Source: Reticulitermes lucifugus (Eukaryota > Arthropoda > Insecta > Blattodea > Rhinotermitidae). From it: DNA of 20,638 nucleotides. This document shows, piece after piece, positions 9,197 to 17,136 of the stretch; the stretch's first letter is position 1; the number at the start of each line of letters is the position of its first letter. The translations under genes and the position numbers were made by a program. The stretch is from NCBI GenBank assembly GCA_026260175.1, contig JAKCWW010000027.1:116266-136903 (forward strand), given 5' to 3'. The notes below the pieces were generated by a model, which was not told the origin of the DNA, did not search any database, and saw only the letters and a list, made by a program, of their open reading frames with translations.

Positions 9197-9437
9197 CAGT
9201 GCTTTTCAACCCGTGGTGGTACGCGAAGTTGTTTGGGAAATACGTTTTTCATAATTCAGTTTTAAATATGTTATCGCATTATTTAAATTGTTTAAATGTA
9301 TTTACATGAAAAGAAAAACACATGATGTATTTGTAAAGTTAAACCAGAAAGCATAAACTGTATGTTATTAATATTTTCGGTACGTGGTGGTACACCGTGA
9401 TAGTCGTACGCGAGAAAATGGAGGTTGGAAAGCAGTG
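9197..9437. mobile_element. hAT-like MITE, 241 bp, with 8-bp target duplication
   Basis: The left end is cagtgcttttcaacccgtgg. The right end, read as reverse complement, is cactgctttccaacc. The first 15 positions agree at 13. Flanking octamers ttctagac (9189-9196) and atttagac (9438-9445) agree at 6 of 8 and fit the hAT target preference around TCTAGA. Both halves carry ggtggtac and a tacgcg motif (9219-9224 and 9407-9412), as in the CAGTG-CTT-TCAACC class of hAT ends. The interior is AT-rich with no transposase frame, so it would be a non-autonomous element. Confidence 0.75.
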
Positions 9438-9445
9438 ATTTAGAC

Positions 9446-9934
9446 TGTACGGTGTCAGAGTGCACTACAGATAAAGTCTGTTATTTCTGTAGGTACTGAG
9501 TTTTGGGTACTTCGTAATTAATACAATTAACGCAGAAATGATTTCTAATGACGCATTTTAATTTCGTCGGATTTGTTTAATGAGTGATGTAATGTCGTCA
9601 ATAAAGTGATAGGAATTTAACTGTCATTGTGCGATGCATTGAATTGACACTGCCTTTTGTAAATTACATTTACTTAACACTCTGTAGCGTATGATTCAGA
9701 AGAAGAAGAATGCCCCATAGGTACTGCATTTATGGTTCGCAAAAGGGAAGAGGACGGTAAACTTCACACCAATGAATTGCGTTCCATTACAGTACGCCTC
9801 GATGAGTTCGAGCGGAATTGCTTTTGATTATAGCTTAACGTGGACGTTTTAGGTCGCGTTTAATTTCTCGTACATGCGCTTTGTTGGTACGGGAATTGAA
9901 GTTCACCCCCCAAAAAACAATTGAGAAGACACTG

Positions 9935-9937
<3 letters not shown>
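9446..9937. other. non-coding stretch, nothing recognised
   Basis: I see no open frame of note and no repeat ends. It includes a short AGA-rich patch near 9698-9710 and a run of C then A at 9905-9917. Confidence 0.5.

Positions 9938-9965
<28 letters not shown>
9938..9965. repeat. (TA)14 microsatellite
   Basis: This is a 28-nt uninterrupted TA run. It lies four to five bases upstream of the point where LINE similarity begins (about 9970), so the LINE 3' fragment appears to have landed next to it, or the run expanded afterwards. Confidence 0.95.
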
Positions 9966-9968
<3 letters not shown>

Positions 9969-10008
9969 AAACCCAGGCGTAGATGGGAGGATAATATTAA
10001 AATGGATC

Positions 10009-10020
10009 TTCAAGAAGTGG
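10009..10020 (+). repeat. target site duplication, left copy
   Basis: ttcaagaagtgg is repeated exactly at 10193-10204 on the other side of the SINE body. The related LINE at about 15644 has only one equivalent (ttcaagaattcgg), so this is a true insertion duplication. Confidence 0.93.
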
Positions 10021-10192
10021 GGTCGACTCAGCCTGTAACAAATGAGTACCAGGAATATTTCCTGGGGGGTAAAGGCGGCCGGTGCGTAGGGTTGACAACC
10101 TTACCACCTTCATGTGCCGATTGTCTAGAATCTGGGAGCCTCAATCCTCTGGAACCCGGGCCTGTCCAGACCTGTAATGGGATTGCTTTGCC
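10021..10192 (+). mobile_element. SINE body, 5'-truncated, 172 bp, inserted in a LINE
   Basis: It begins ggtcgactcagcctgtaaca, carries the block gagtaccaggaatatttcct, ggtaaaggcggccggtgcgt and gacaaccttaccaccttca, and ends gggattgctttgcc. A second copy at 20545-20638 matches its first 94 or so bases with about six differences. That copy is preceded by a tRNA-like head, which this one lacks. The 12-bp duplication and missing 5' end fit LINE-mediated target-primed insertion. It encodes nothing, although an open frame happens to cross it. Confidence 0.9.
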
Positions 10193-10204
10193 TTCAAGAA
10201 GTGG
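10193..10204 (+). repeat. target site duplication, right copy
   Basis: ttcaagaagtgg is identical to 10009-10020. A thirteenth base (g) could also belong to both copies. Confidence 0.93.
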
Positions 10205-10375
10205 GATGGGGGGCATGGACTGGATTGGTGTAGCTCAGGATAGGGACAGGCGGCGGGCTCTTGTGATTGCGGTAATGAACCTTCGGGTTCCATAAAATGT
10301 GGGGAATTTCTTGGCTAGCTGAGGACCTCTTAGCTTATTAAGAGGGACTCTGCTCCATGGAATTAGTTAGTTAGG

Positions 10376-10959
10376 AAAATGTGCTGGCTAGATTACGGGC
10401 GTTTGGTTTGATTTTTTGCCATTTATTTTGCACTTTCGACACTGAAACAGTTGAAGCTGTGCATCAGGTCGCAGCGATCATGTTGATGCTTTGCAACAAG
10501 GCGAGATGTGGATACGGGACACTGACGTAAAGAAAGTAGCAAGTTTGGTGTGAGACCCTTTGTTCCGTGCGGCTGCTCCGTGCCTTCCGCATACCACAGT
10601 GGAAGCTATCGCAAGGTCATTTTTGTTCAAACTTAAAGCGCTGACCTGCAGGTGGTTATAGTGTTTTTTTTCCTACAGAGCTGCTGCGTTATTCATCTTC
10701 TGATCTCTCGTTTGTTTCTTTTCCTAGGTGGTAGGAATCAGTTATGCCATTCTTTATGACAACTTTCAGGCATTGATGGCATCCGCTTCGAGATTCTAGC
10801 CCACAATCTTCCGATTACGTAACAGGATGTCGTGTTTAATATACTAGCCTGCTGTGACATATACCCGGATGTACGCCGATTGTAGCTGCTTAAGACGAGC
10901 TGTTTGTGTTTCTTTTCGTTTTTAGTTTCTAGGTACTCCGTATTTGTTTAGTGACTATA
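10376..10959. other. non-coding stretch, nothing recognised
   Basis: No long open frame, repeat ends or retroelement peptides were found. It contains T-rich patches near 10663-10670 and 10910-10925. Confidence 0.5.
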
Positions 10960-11127
10960 CAGATGTAGCGTAGTCGGTATAGCGACTGGGCTATGGGCTT
11001 GGCGGTCTGGCCTTCGAATCCCGGCGGGGGTAAGAGGTTTTTCTCTTCTCCAGAACGTTCATACCGGCCCAGGGTCCCATACAACTTTTTGTTAAGTGAG
11101 TACCGGGGTTGATCCCCAGGAGTAAAG
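10960..11127 (+). mobile_element. tRNA-headed SINE, 3'-truncated copy
   Basis: The A box tagcgtagtcgg (10966-10977) and B box ccttcgaatcc (11011-11021) lie 33 bases apart, as in tRNA-derived Pol III promoters. The head is followed by a linker with tctccagaacgttc, then ccagggtcccatacaac, then gagtaccggggttgatcccc and aggagtaaag. This last block matches the body of the SINEs at 10021 and 20545 (gagtaccaggaatatttcct, ggggtaaag). Similarity stops after agtaaag (11127). It is not a functional tRNA: the acceptor and anticodon stems do not form a clean cloverleaf. Confidence 0.75.
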
Positions 11128-11129
11128 CT

Positions 11130-11640
11130 TCAAGTTGACTTTTTACAGAATATTTGAACTAGAAACGAGTAGTTGATTGGTTTAATGTCGTGTATAGTTA
11201 ATTTTAGTTTGTGCTATCACCTTGTCGTTCAGTAATGTAGGCTGTTCGTTGAAGCCTGCGTGCTAGTACGTCGTGCAGCATACCAGCTTTTGCCTCGTCA
11301 GTTACTGTGATGATTTCAAAAGTCGTCTAGCCGCAAACATTCACACGATCGCTGTGTTCGTGTTGGTTATAAAGGCCTATTAAAATGATGTAAGTGTATG
11401 GGAGGCTGTATTAGAACGGTATAACTGTGTGGTGGGATCTAGGGAACAGCACTTCACACGAAGTTTAATGAAAATCGACCATTTGTTCTGGACGTTATTT
11501 CTGTATCTTTGACTTAGTATTGCTCGTTTATTTTTCTATCTACCACTTTTGTTCTGTCTTTTGTGGCGTGTTTGAAAAAATAAATTGTAGAACTGCGCCT
11601 CCTGTCAGCTTCAGAATGTATAGGCCTGTCACACGGTGTG
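11130..11640. other. non-coding stretch, nothing recognised
   Basis: No open frame, repeat boundary or retroelement peptide is supported here. Confidence 0.5.
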
Positions 11641-11648
11641 CCTACATG

Positions 11649-11780
11649 TCTGTCCGTATATAATAACCCGCGAACTAGGAAACAGGTTGTTATAAAACTG
11701 GATATTGCGAAATTCTGCTAAAATGTCTTGATACATACCAATCTTGGTTAAAATCGGACGAGAATAACTGACACGTGACA
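11649..11780 (+). repeat. dispersed repeat X, copy 1
   Basis: ctgtccgtatataataaccc, cgcgaactaggaaacaggtt, gttataaaactggatattg and cttggttaaaatcggacgag occur in the same order as similar blocks in copies 2 (13288-13456) and 3 (18418-18597). It is non-coding; element class unknown. Confidence 0.6.
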
Positions 11781-12049
11781 CGGAGACTTGCTTGCATTTC
11801 TGCGTTCCTGTCAAGGGTAACTAGGTGAGGATATCTGAGGGGGAAGATTGTTTCGAATATAAATGGAGAATATTGAAAAACGTTTTGTAAACAGTGTACT
11901 ACTTTTCGCGGGTTTTACGGTTTTGGGGGTGATTAAAAAAAGGGTACAAACGTGCCAGGCTGTGCGTGTATTTCCTAACTTGTTTTTATGTATCATAAAC
12001 CTCTCTTATGATGTAGGACAAAGTTACAGGATAAATTACTACCTGTTAT

Positions 12050-12295
12050 GTCTGTTCTTGTCATTCCTGAAGGGGAGAAAAGAAGACAGGCACGTCACTG
12101 ACCTGTCCTCCTCCCCCTCGCATAGCTCTGATTGGCTAGATTTGCTCCATCGTTCCCGTATAACCGACACATTCCTTTCTCCCCAGCCACTTCATCATAG
12201 ATGTGAACCAGATTCGCTCACCCTGAAGATGGAGGTAGTTTGTTTCACCGAAACGTTTGAACACATCTAGCACACGGCGTAGAACCCCAAAAGAC
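12050..12295 (+). repeat. dispersed repeat with a CCTGAAGATGG / CGAAACGTT block
   Basis: The core at 12221-12262 reads ccctgaagatggaggtagtt then tgtttcaccgaaacgtttg, followed by cacacggcgtagaacccc. The frame over it ends LTLKMEVVCFTETFEHI. The upstream part (FLKGRKEDRHVTDLSSSPSH, 12055-12114) also looks, from memory, like a peptide that turns up repeatedly as a spurious prediction in insects. So the repeat probably spans about 12050-12295. The block tttcaccgaaacgt resembles the core of foldback elements E1 and E2. No inverted partner is present here. Confidence 0.5.
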
Positions 12296-12309
12296 CACCA
12301 CCAGCAAGT

Positions 12310-13060
12310 AGGCATCTGTTTTTACACGTGTATTAGCAGTAAAGATCCTGTTACATGTAAAAAGTCCACTCTGTGTCCATTAAGACGATGAAATATTTCC
12401 AGTTAATGGAGTCTGCTGTGACAGATTAATAGAGTTCCGTTTTTCTGGAAGTATGAATGATCATTACACACATCGCGAAAGTCGAAGGAGGCTCTTAATG
12501 GGAAGATGGCTGTGCGTGTAGTTAACTGGGAAGACTTTGCACCAGTGGACTGGGGCCCACAGAGGGGACTGCTGGCTGTACTCGTTCGTGAAAGTGACCT
12601 TGCCAGTAACGCTACAGCTGGTGCTGTGAACAGGTCCTTAGTATTTACTGTTTAACAGAGAACGGAAACAAGTGTCGTCATTTGTAGGAAATACAGGTTA
12701 ATTATGTGTTGCTTTTCAGTATTTACCGGGGAAACATACAAAAAAAAACGAACAGTCTCTTTGTAAGAAACTCGGTGTGGACTGGGTTAAAAGACATAAA
12801 AATAGCAAGAACTGAAAACGTACTCCAGTAAAGTAAACCTGTTTGTAAACTGCTCCCTCGTTGGTCTTTCCTTTCATAAACAAATAACTGGTTGCAGCCA
12901 CTGCTCTTTTTTTTCTCCCACACTGCTTAATATTACACTGCTTAGAGGCATACTGTGTTTTTCCTTTATTTTGCTCGTTATACCTTACTGTGCGAATAGA
13001 AAAAGAACGTTTAGAAGTTACAGATCGCATTCACAAGAGATTATTTCTCCATACCGCCTC
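12310..13060. other. non-coding stretch, nothing recognised
   Basis: Open frames on the minus strand (12716-13030) have no recognised domains and are rich in low-complexity Phe and Lys runs that come from T- and A-runs. No repeat ends are supported. Confidence 0.5.
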
Positions 13061-13061
13061 T

Positions 13062-13242
13062 GGAATCCGCCCATCCTGCTATTCAGTGGGTATGAGGTGA
13101 GGTGTTCTTTTCCACGGGTAAAGCAGCGGGGGCATGAAGCTGGCCTCTCACCTCCATCTGGTACCGAGGTTAAGAATGAGCGGAGTTATTCCTCTGCTTC
13201 CCCATATGCCTTTAAGGTGTGCACAGGGACTTTACCTTCATT
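13062..13242 (+). mobile_element. SINE body, 5'-truncated, diverged copy
   Basis: attcagtgggtatgaggtga, then ttccacgggtaaagcagcgg, gcatgaagctggcctctcac and ctccatctggtaccgaggtt, then cctttaaggtgtgcacaggg. The order (GGGTA block, CGGGGGTAAAG, GCG-GAAGCTGACC, CTCACCTCC, GTGCCGAGGT) parallels the bodies at 10021 and 20545. An open frame across it gives VKQRGHEAGLSPPSGTEVKN, a peptide of a kind I recall as a common SINE artefact in insects. There is no tRNA-like head. Confidence 0.65.
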
Positions 13243-13287
13243 CACACATATCGTCATGCAATGACGCTTATTAATCGTTTGAATCTT

Positions 13288-13456
13288 TTTAGGCGCGTTC
13301 GCATCGTAGGAGCTCCTGATAATGTTCCGCCAATCTGTCCTTATGAATTGACTCCGAACTGCGGAACGGATTTGTATTAAATTTTATACTGGCCTCTGTG
13401 AATTTGCACGAAACTTTAACGATACGTCGTTTAAGTCGGATAAAAGTAGTGAATAC
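13288..13456 (+). repeat. dispersed repeat X, copy 2
   Basis: It starts tttaggcgcgttcgcat (identical over 17 nt to 18418-18434). It continues ctgtccttatgaattgactc, gaactgcggaacggatttgt, attaaattttatactgg, and cgtttaagtcggataaaag, in the same order as the other two copies. Confidence 0.65.
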
Positions 13457-13459
13457 TTA

Positions 13460-14228
13460 ACATGTAGGCTTTTGAGATTACTGTGCCGTCTTCATTTCAG
13501 CTTTTTAAGCAGGTGACTAATTTTCATTAAACACTCCCAAAACCATCCTTTTAAAAATGTAGAGTAACAACAACATGGGGAACGTGCGAATTTGTGAGGG
13601 GTGAGTTAACACTAGCAGCACTTACGTAAGGGCCCTCAAGCAACTTTTATTAAAGTAATTCTTGTGTCGATTGTGAAATTACAAGATGATCACCGTGCAA
13701 ATATTTTATTTGGCTTTCGGTTTATTGGCGACAAATAATGAACCACTGGAGTCAGAGATACGAAGTCTGGTAAACAGATAGATAATTAAGGTAGCTGTGC
13801 ATTTTGTTTAAAACATTTTCAGGAAAGTTCCAAACATGGAGACGATGTGAATGTTATGTTACATCAACCGAATGTAGCCTGTGCAGAATCTGTACCTCAC
13901 TTCTTCACAAAACAGTAATCATTTGCCTAACTTAGTGCTCTTGATGTGACTGAGTGAGCCATGCTTACGTTTAAGCTTGGTTTGCGAGTGACGTCACATC
14001 TCGGGTTTCCATGCAGGCACGCCAGGTACGATTAGTGCGTGAATATTATGTCACGTCGTCATATGACGGGCCCGTGCCTACTAATAATAGTTTGTACAAC
14101 TATAATCTGTGCAGTAGGGCGTATAGGGTCGTGGTGACGTTGCCTTGCGAATTATTAACGTAGGCAGTGGGTGGATGTGAGTGTAAGAGTGACGTTCCCA
14201 CTGCCATTGCTGCCGTCGATAGGCTTCT
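13460..14228. other. non-coding stretch, nothing recognised
   Basis: Only short open frames are present and there are no supported repeat boundaries. The sequence 14100-14336 is open on the minus strand but has no recognised domain. Confidence 0.45.
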
Positions 14229-14335
14229 GGATGTGCGTCGAAAGTCGTTGTGGACTTGATACAGAGAAACAGTCACAATGCTTCCGCCTGGAGTCGAACG
14301 CCGGTCGTGCTGTCTGCAGCCTGTTACGTTGCTCA
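14229..14335 (-). repeat. possible SINE-like B box on the minus strand
   Basis: The minus strand has an exact GTTCGACTCC core (complement of 14290-14299). A box-A-like sequence may lie about 30-40 bases upstream on that strand but is weak. No body similarity to the other SINEs and no target duplication were seen. Confidence 0.25.
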
Positions 14336-14338
14336 TAA

Positions 14339-14466
14339 CCCTTCAGTGACGCTGGGATTTAAATTCCAACTACTGCCCACGGCCGAGGAGTTTTAAATTT
14401 AAATTGACGGTACCCTAAAATGCAGTCGCGCAGTATATGCGTTCCGCATGGGCTGGCACTGAAGGG
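14339..14466. mobile_element. piggyBac-like MITE, 128 bp
   Basis: The element begins cccttcagtg and ends cactgaaggg, a perfect 10-bp inverted repeat starting with CCC. It is flanked by ATAA (14335-14338) on the left and TTAA (14467-14470) on the right. piggyBac elements insert at TTAA and their ends start with CCC, so this fits, with one base decayed in the left duplication. The interior includes tttaaatttaaatt and has no transposase frame. Confidence 0.65.
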
Positions 14467-14470
14467 TTAA

Positions 14471-14900
14471 GTGGCCTATATTTTATCCGATCCTCACAAA
14501 AAGTGGAGTGGCAACAAAGATGGTGGTTTCCTTATCATGGCTGCTTGTTTGCTAACCGGCATATTTTGTGGTATGGAAACGAGGAGTATGTAGTCACGAA
14601 CATAATAGTAGCAGGTCTGTGTGTTAGGTGCATTGTTACACTACAAGTGGAGTAGTAGGTAGGAGAGATGCTGTATGTCTTTCAACAAACACACAACGTA
14701 AATAATTCTACGGGTTTCCTTCTTTCTTCGTTAACACGCACGTCCGTGTCGTGTTGAGAGCGCCAGCGTGTCGTCGTCGGGAAGTCTTGCAATTCCGTTC
14801 TGTGATGTCTCGCATGACCTTGAACTTGACTTGTTACATCATTAAGTGCCTAGGACGCGCTGCGGATTAAGTAGTAATACATCGTCAACTGAGTAAAGTA
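14471..14900. other. non-coding stretch, nothing recognised
   Basis: One 72-codon open frame (14437-14655) starts inside the MITE and has no recognised domain. Confidence 0.45.
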
Positions 14901-14902
14901 CT

Positions 14903-14954
14903 GGCACTTACCGTTTGAACTTCATCACTTCGGTATGAAGTTACGAGAAGTGCC
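14903..14954. repeat. imperfect hairpin, arms of about 20 nt
   Basis: ggcacttaccgtttgaactt (from 14903) pairs with the complement of atgaagttacgagaagtgcc (14935-14954) around the loop cacttcggt. There are a few mismatches and a small bulge. It may be the core of another small foldback. Confidence 0.6.
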
Positions 14955-14999
14955 GTGAAAGGTAGGGAATAGTGTTTTGCTAATACAGTATTAGGGCTT

Positions 15000-15820
15000 T
15001 CTAAAACACAGAGGCGTTATTAGTCGCTAGTACGGAGATTAGCGTAAAAGTAAATGCTGAGAAAACGAAGTACATGTTCATGTCTCATAAACATAATTCA
15101 GTACAGAATCACAACAAAATAGATAATAAATCATTTGAAATGGTGAAAGAGTTAAAGTATTTGGTAACAACCCCAACAAATCAGAACTGAATTCAGAAGA
15201 AATTAAGAGCAGATTGTAATCGTGGAATGCTTGCTATCATTCGGTGCAGAATTTTTTGTTTTTCAGTTTGGTATGCAAAAATATAAAGATTAAAATATAC
15301 AGAACTATAATTTTGCTTGCTGTTTCGTATGGGTTTGCAACTTGGTCCCTCGCATTGAGGGAGGAACATAGGCTGAGGGTGATGGGCAATAGAGTGCCGA
15401 GGAAGATATTTGGGCCTAAGAAGGACGAGGTAACAGGGTAGTGGATGGAGAGCACTGCATAATGTGAAGAGCTTCATGATCGGTACTTCTCGCCCAAATA
15501 TTATTCGGGTGATCCGATCAAGAAGCATGAGATGGGTGGGGCAGAGAGGAGAGGTTGATACAGTTGTTGGTGGGGAAGCCTGAGGGAAAGAGACAACTTG
15601 GAAGACCTAGGCATAGATGGGAGGATAATAAGTAAAATGGATCTTCAAGAATTCGGATGGGGGAAGCATGGACTGGATTGATCAGGTTCAGGATAGGGAC
15701 AGGTGGCGGGCTCTTCTGAACGCGGCAATGAACCACCGGGTGGTGTAAAATGCGGGCTATTTCTTGACTAGGTGAGGACCTGTTAGCTTTTCAAGAATGA
15801 CTGTGCTCCATGGAGTTAGG
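15000..15820 (+). pseudogene. LINE 3' part: end of reverse transcriptase, C-terminal domain, 3' UTR
   Basis: In order: EALLVASTEISVKVNAEKTK then YMFMSHKHN (15011-15100), and KSFEMVKELKYLVTTPTNQN (about 15133-15190). After a frameshift come IKIYRTIILLAVSYGFATWS and LALREEHRLRVM (about 15280-15384), then NRVPRKIFGPKKDEVTG and a stop (about 15388-15441). Further frameshifts lead to IIRVIRSRSMRWVGQ, LVGKPEGKRQLGRPRHRWED, MDLQEFGWG and MDWIDQVQDRDRWRAL, ending in NHRVV and a stop at 15746-15748. These are the standard blocks after the catalytic core of a common insect non-LTR retrotransposon. The 3' UTR ends cttgactaggtgagg, ctccatggagttagg (15806-15820). It is 5'-truncated, with several stops and frameshifts, and matches 9970-10375 and 7280-7552. 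Confidence 0.88.
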
Positions 15821-17110
15821 ACTTTCAAAATATCCCAATCATCACATGTGGGAGAAGTGTATTTACCTCTGTTCACTGTACGTATGTGATGGGTGCAATC
15901 TTCTAAACGACAAAGCACAGAAATAATATTTCTGATTTCAGATTCTAATTTGAAGAATAAAACAGTTTCAGAGTTGTGTTCTACATGTGCTCAAGACTGT
16001 GCTTATTGTGAGGACCAGACAAAGCCCATTAATAGGTCGTACTCTGAGGTCAAAATTTAGAGTTTTTCAGCGTTCCAGTGGTGGTATGTATAATTACCAT
16101 CTCTTTCACGGAGTTAATAAAACTTAACAGAAGTGATCATAATTCATGACACGATTTCCCTGAATGAGGTTGCCATCGAATAAGCATTTTGTAGTTCCGT
16201 GCCTCACATTTCTAGTGAGAAATGGGAGTGTGTTACTGGGGCCACTGACGAAACGATGCACGCGCCGAGAGCGCTCGTGGCGATGACAAACATATGTTCT
16301 CAGCCGGAAGCTGGCGACAGGAAGGAGGTGGTGATGTCGCCATATGTGTGTGCACGATAATAGCCAATCATCCTTATATTACGTCATTTCTTCTGAGAGG
16401 AAGTTACCGTTGTAATTACAGGTTTGATAGGAAGAGAAATTGCTTAATTATGTACAACGGCTTTCATTGTTTCGCAGGAAAGAACACTTAAATTTGAACC
16501 CGAACTTATCACTGATCCTAGAAAGGGACTGAATACAGATTAGGGTTTTGATAATTCTGTGCTGCTTAAAACGTGGTGTCTGAATGTTCATAAAATAAGA
16601 AAATTTCGCCATTTAAAAAAATGTACCTGAAGTTTATTTCTCTGTACATTCTACACTGAGCGGCATGTAATTGTTCTTCACTTATTGACTTACACTTCCC
16701 GTTGTTGCCAAGGTACGATTTATTGCTGCTGGACGACGACTTGTCGAAGTCACAGGTAAACGGTTTAGGAACGAATAAAATGTGTGAAACTGACTGACGG
16801 TATGAGTGGTGGTAACCGCCAAAGAATACCTGTATCAAATACACATACTGAAATAAGAAGAAGATTTTAGCAAAGAAACACCAGCATAAGACGACGAGAT
16901 GACAGAACGGGGCAGTACTAGATCCATTATTAGCCGGACATCGTGGGCTGTTGTTCGGTATGTACGTAGAAGCATTGTTGAGTTCACAGCGTCGCTGCTT
17001 TTTGAACCTGAGGACGTTACGACTCGCCAGTTGAGTGTGGTCGCAGCCATATAACTTGCAGTGTGGTTGGTAGACATGTTAAGATAAGCCGTATAGTAGC
17101 CGTGATCGTC
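15821..17110. other. long non-coding stretch, nothing recognised
   Basis: Open frames at 16294-16491 (plus) and 16566-16844 (minus) lack recognised domains. No repeat ends, promoter boxes or retroelement peptides were found. Confidence 0.45.
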
Positions 17111-17111
17111 G

Positions 17112-17136
17112 TCATCATCATCATCATCATCATCAG
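17112..17136. repeat. (TCA)n microsatellite, about 8 units
   Basis: tcatcatcatcatcatcatc follows cgtcgtc. On the minus strand it reads as a run of aspartates (GAT codons) within a 148-codon open frame. That frame has no other protein-like feature. Confidence 0.95.

Larger units (their letters stand above)
9970..10375 (+). pseudogene. LINE 3' end (C-terminus plus 3' UTR) interrupted by a SINE
   Basis: Before the SINE, gtagatgggaggataatatt followed by atggatcttcaagaagtgg reads RRWEDNIKMDLQEVG-like. After it, [20 protein letters not shown] and [10 protein letters not shown] run to a stop at 10295. The 3' UTR (tggggaatttcttggctagc, ctgctccatggaattag) ends in ttagttagttagg at 10363-10375. It is nearly the same as 15615-15820, which lacks the insertion. 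Joining the two halves leaves them one base out of register at a G run, so the copy was dead or has decayed. It is only the extreme 3' end, a typical 5' truncation. The family is a non-LTR retrotransposon common in insects; clade undecided. Confidence 0.85.

Noticed and set aside
10362..10375. Interstitial telomere repeat
   Set aside because: Only about three TTAG units exist, located exactly at a LINE 3' end; a retroelement tail explains it better.
10960..11030. Functional tRNA gene
   Set aside because: A and B boxes are present, but no clean cloverleaf forms and a SINE body follows.
11863..12270. 135-codon open frame
   Set aside because: Its second half is a dispersed repeat known to give spurious peptides; there is no start context or domain support.
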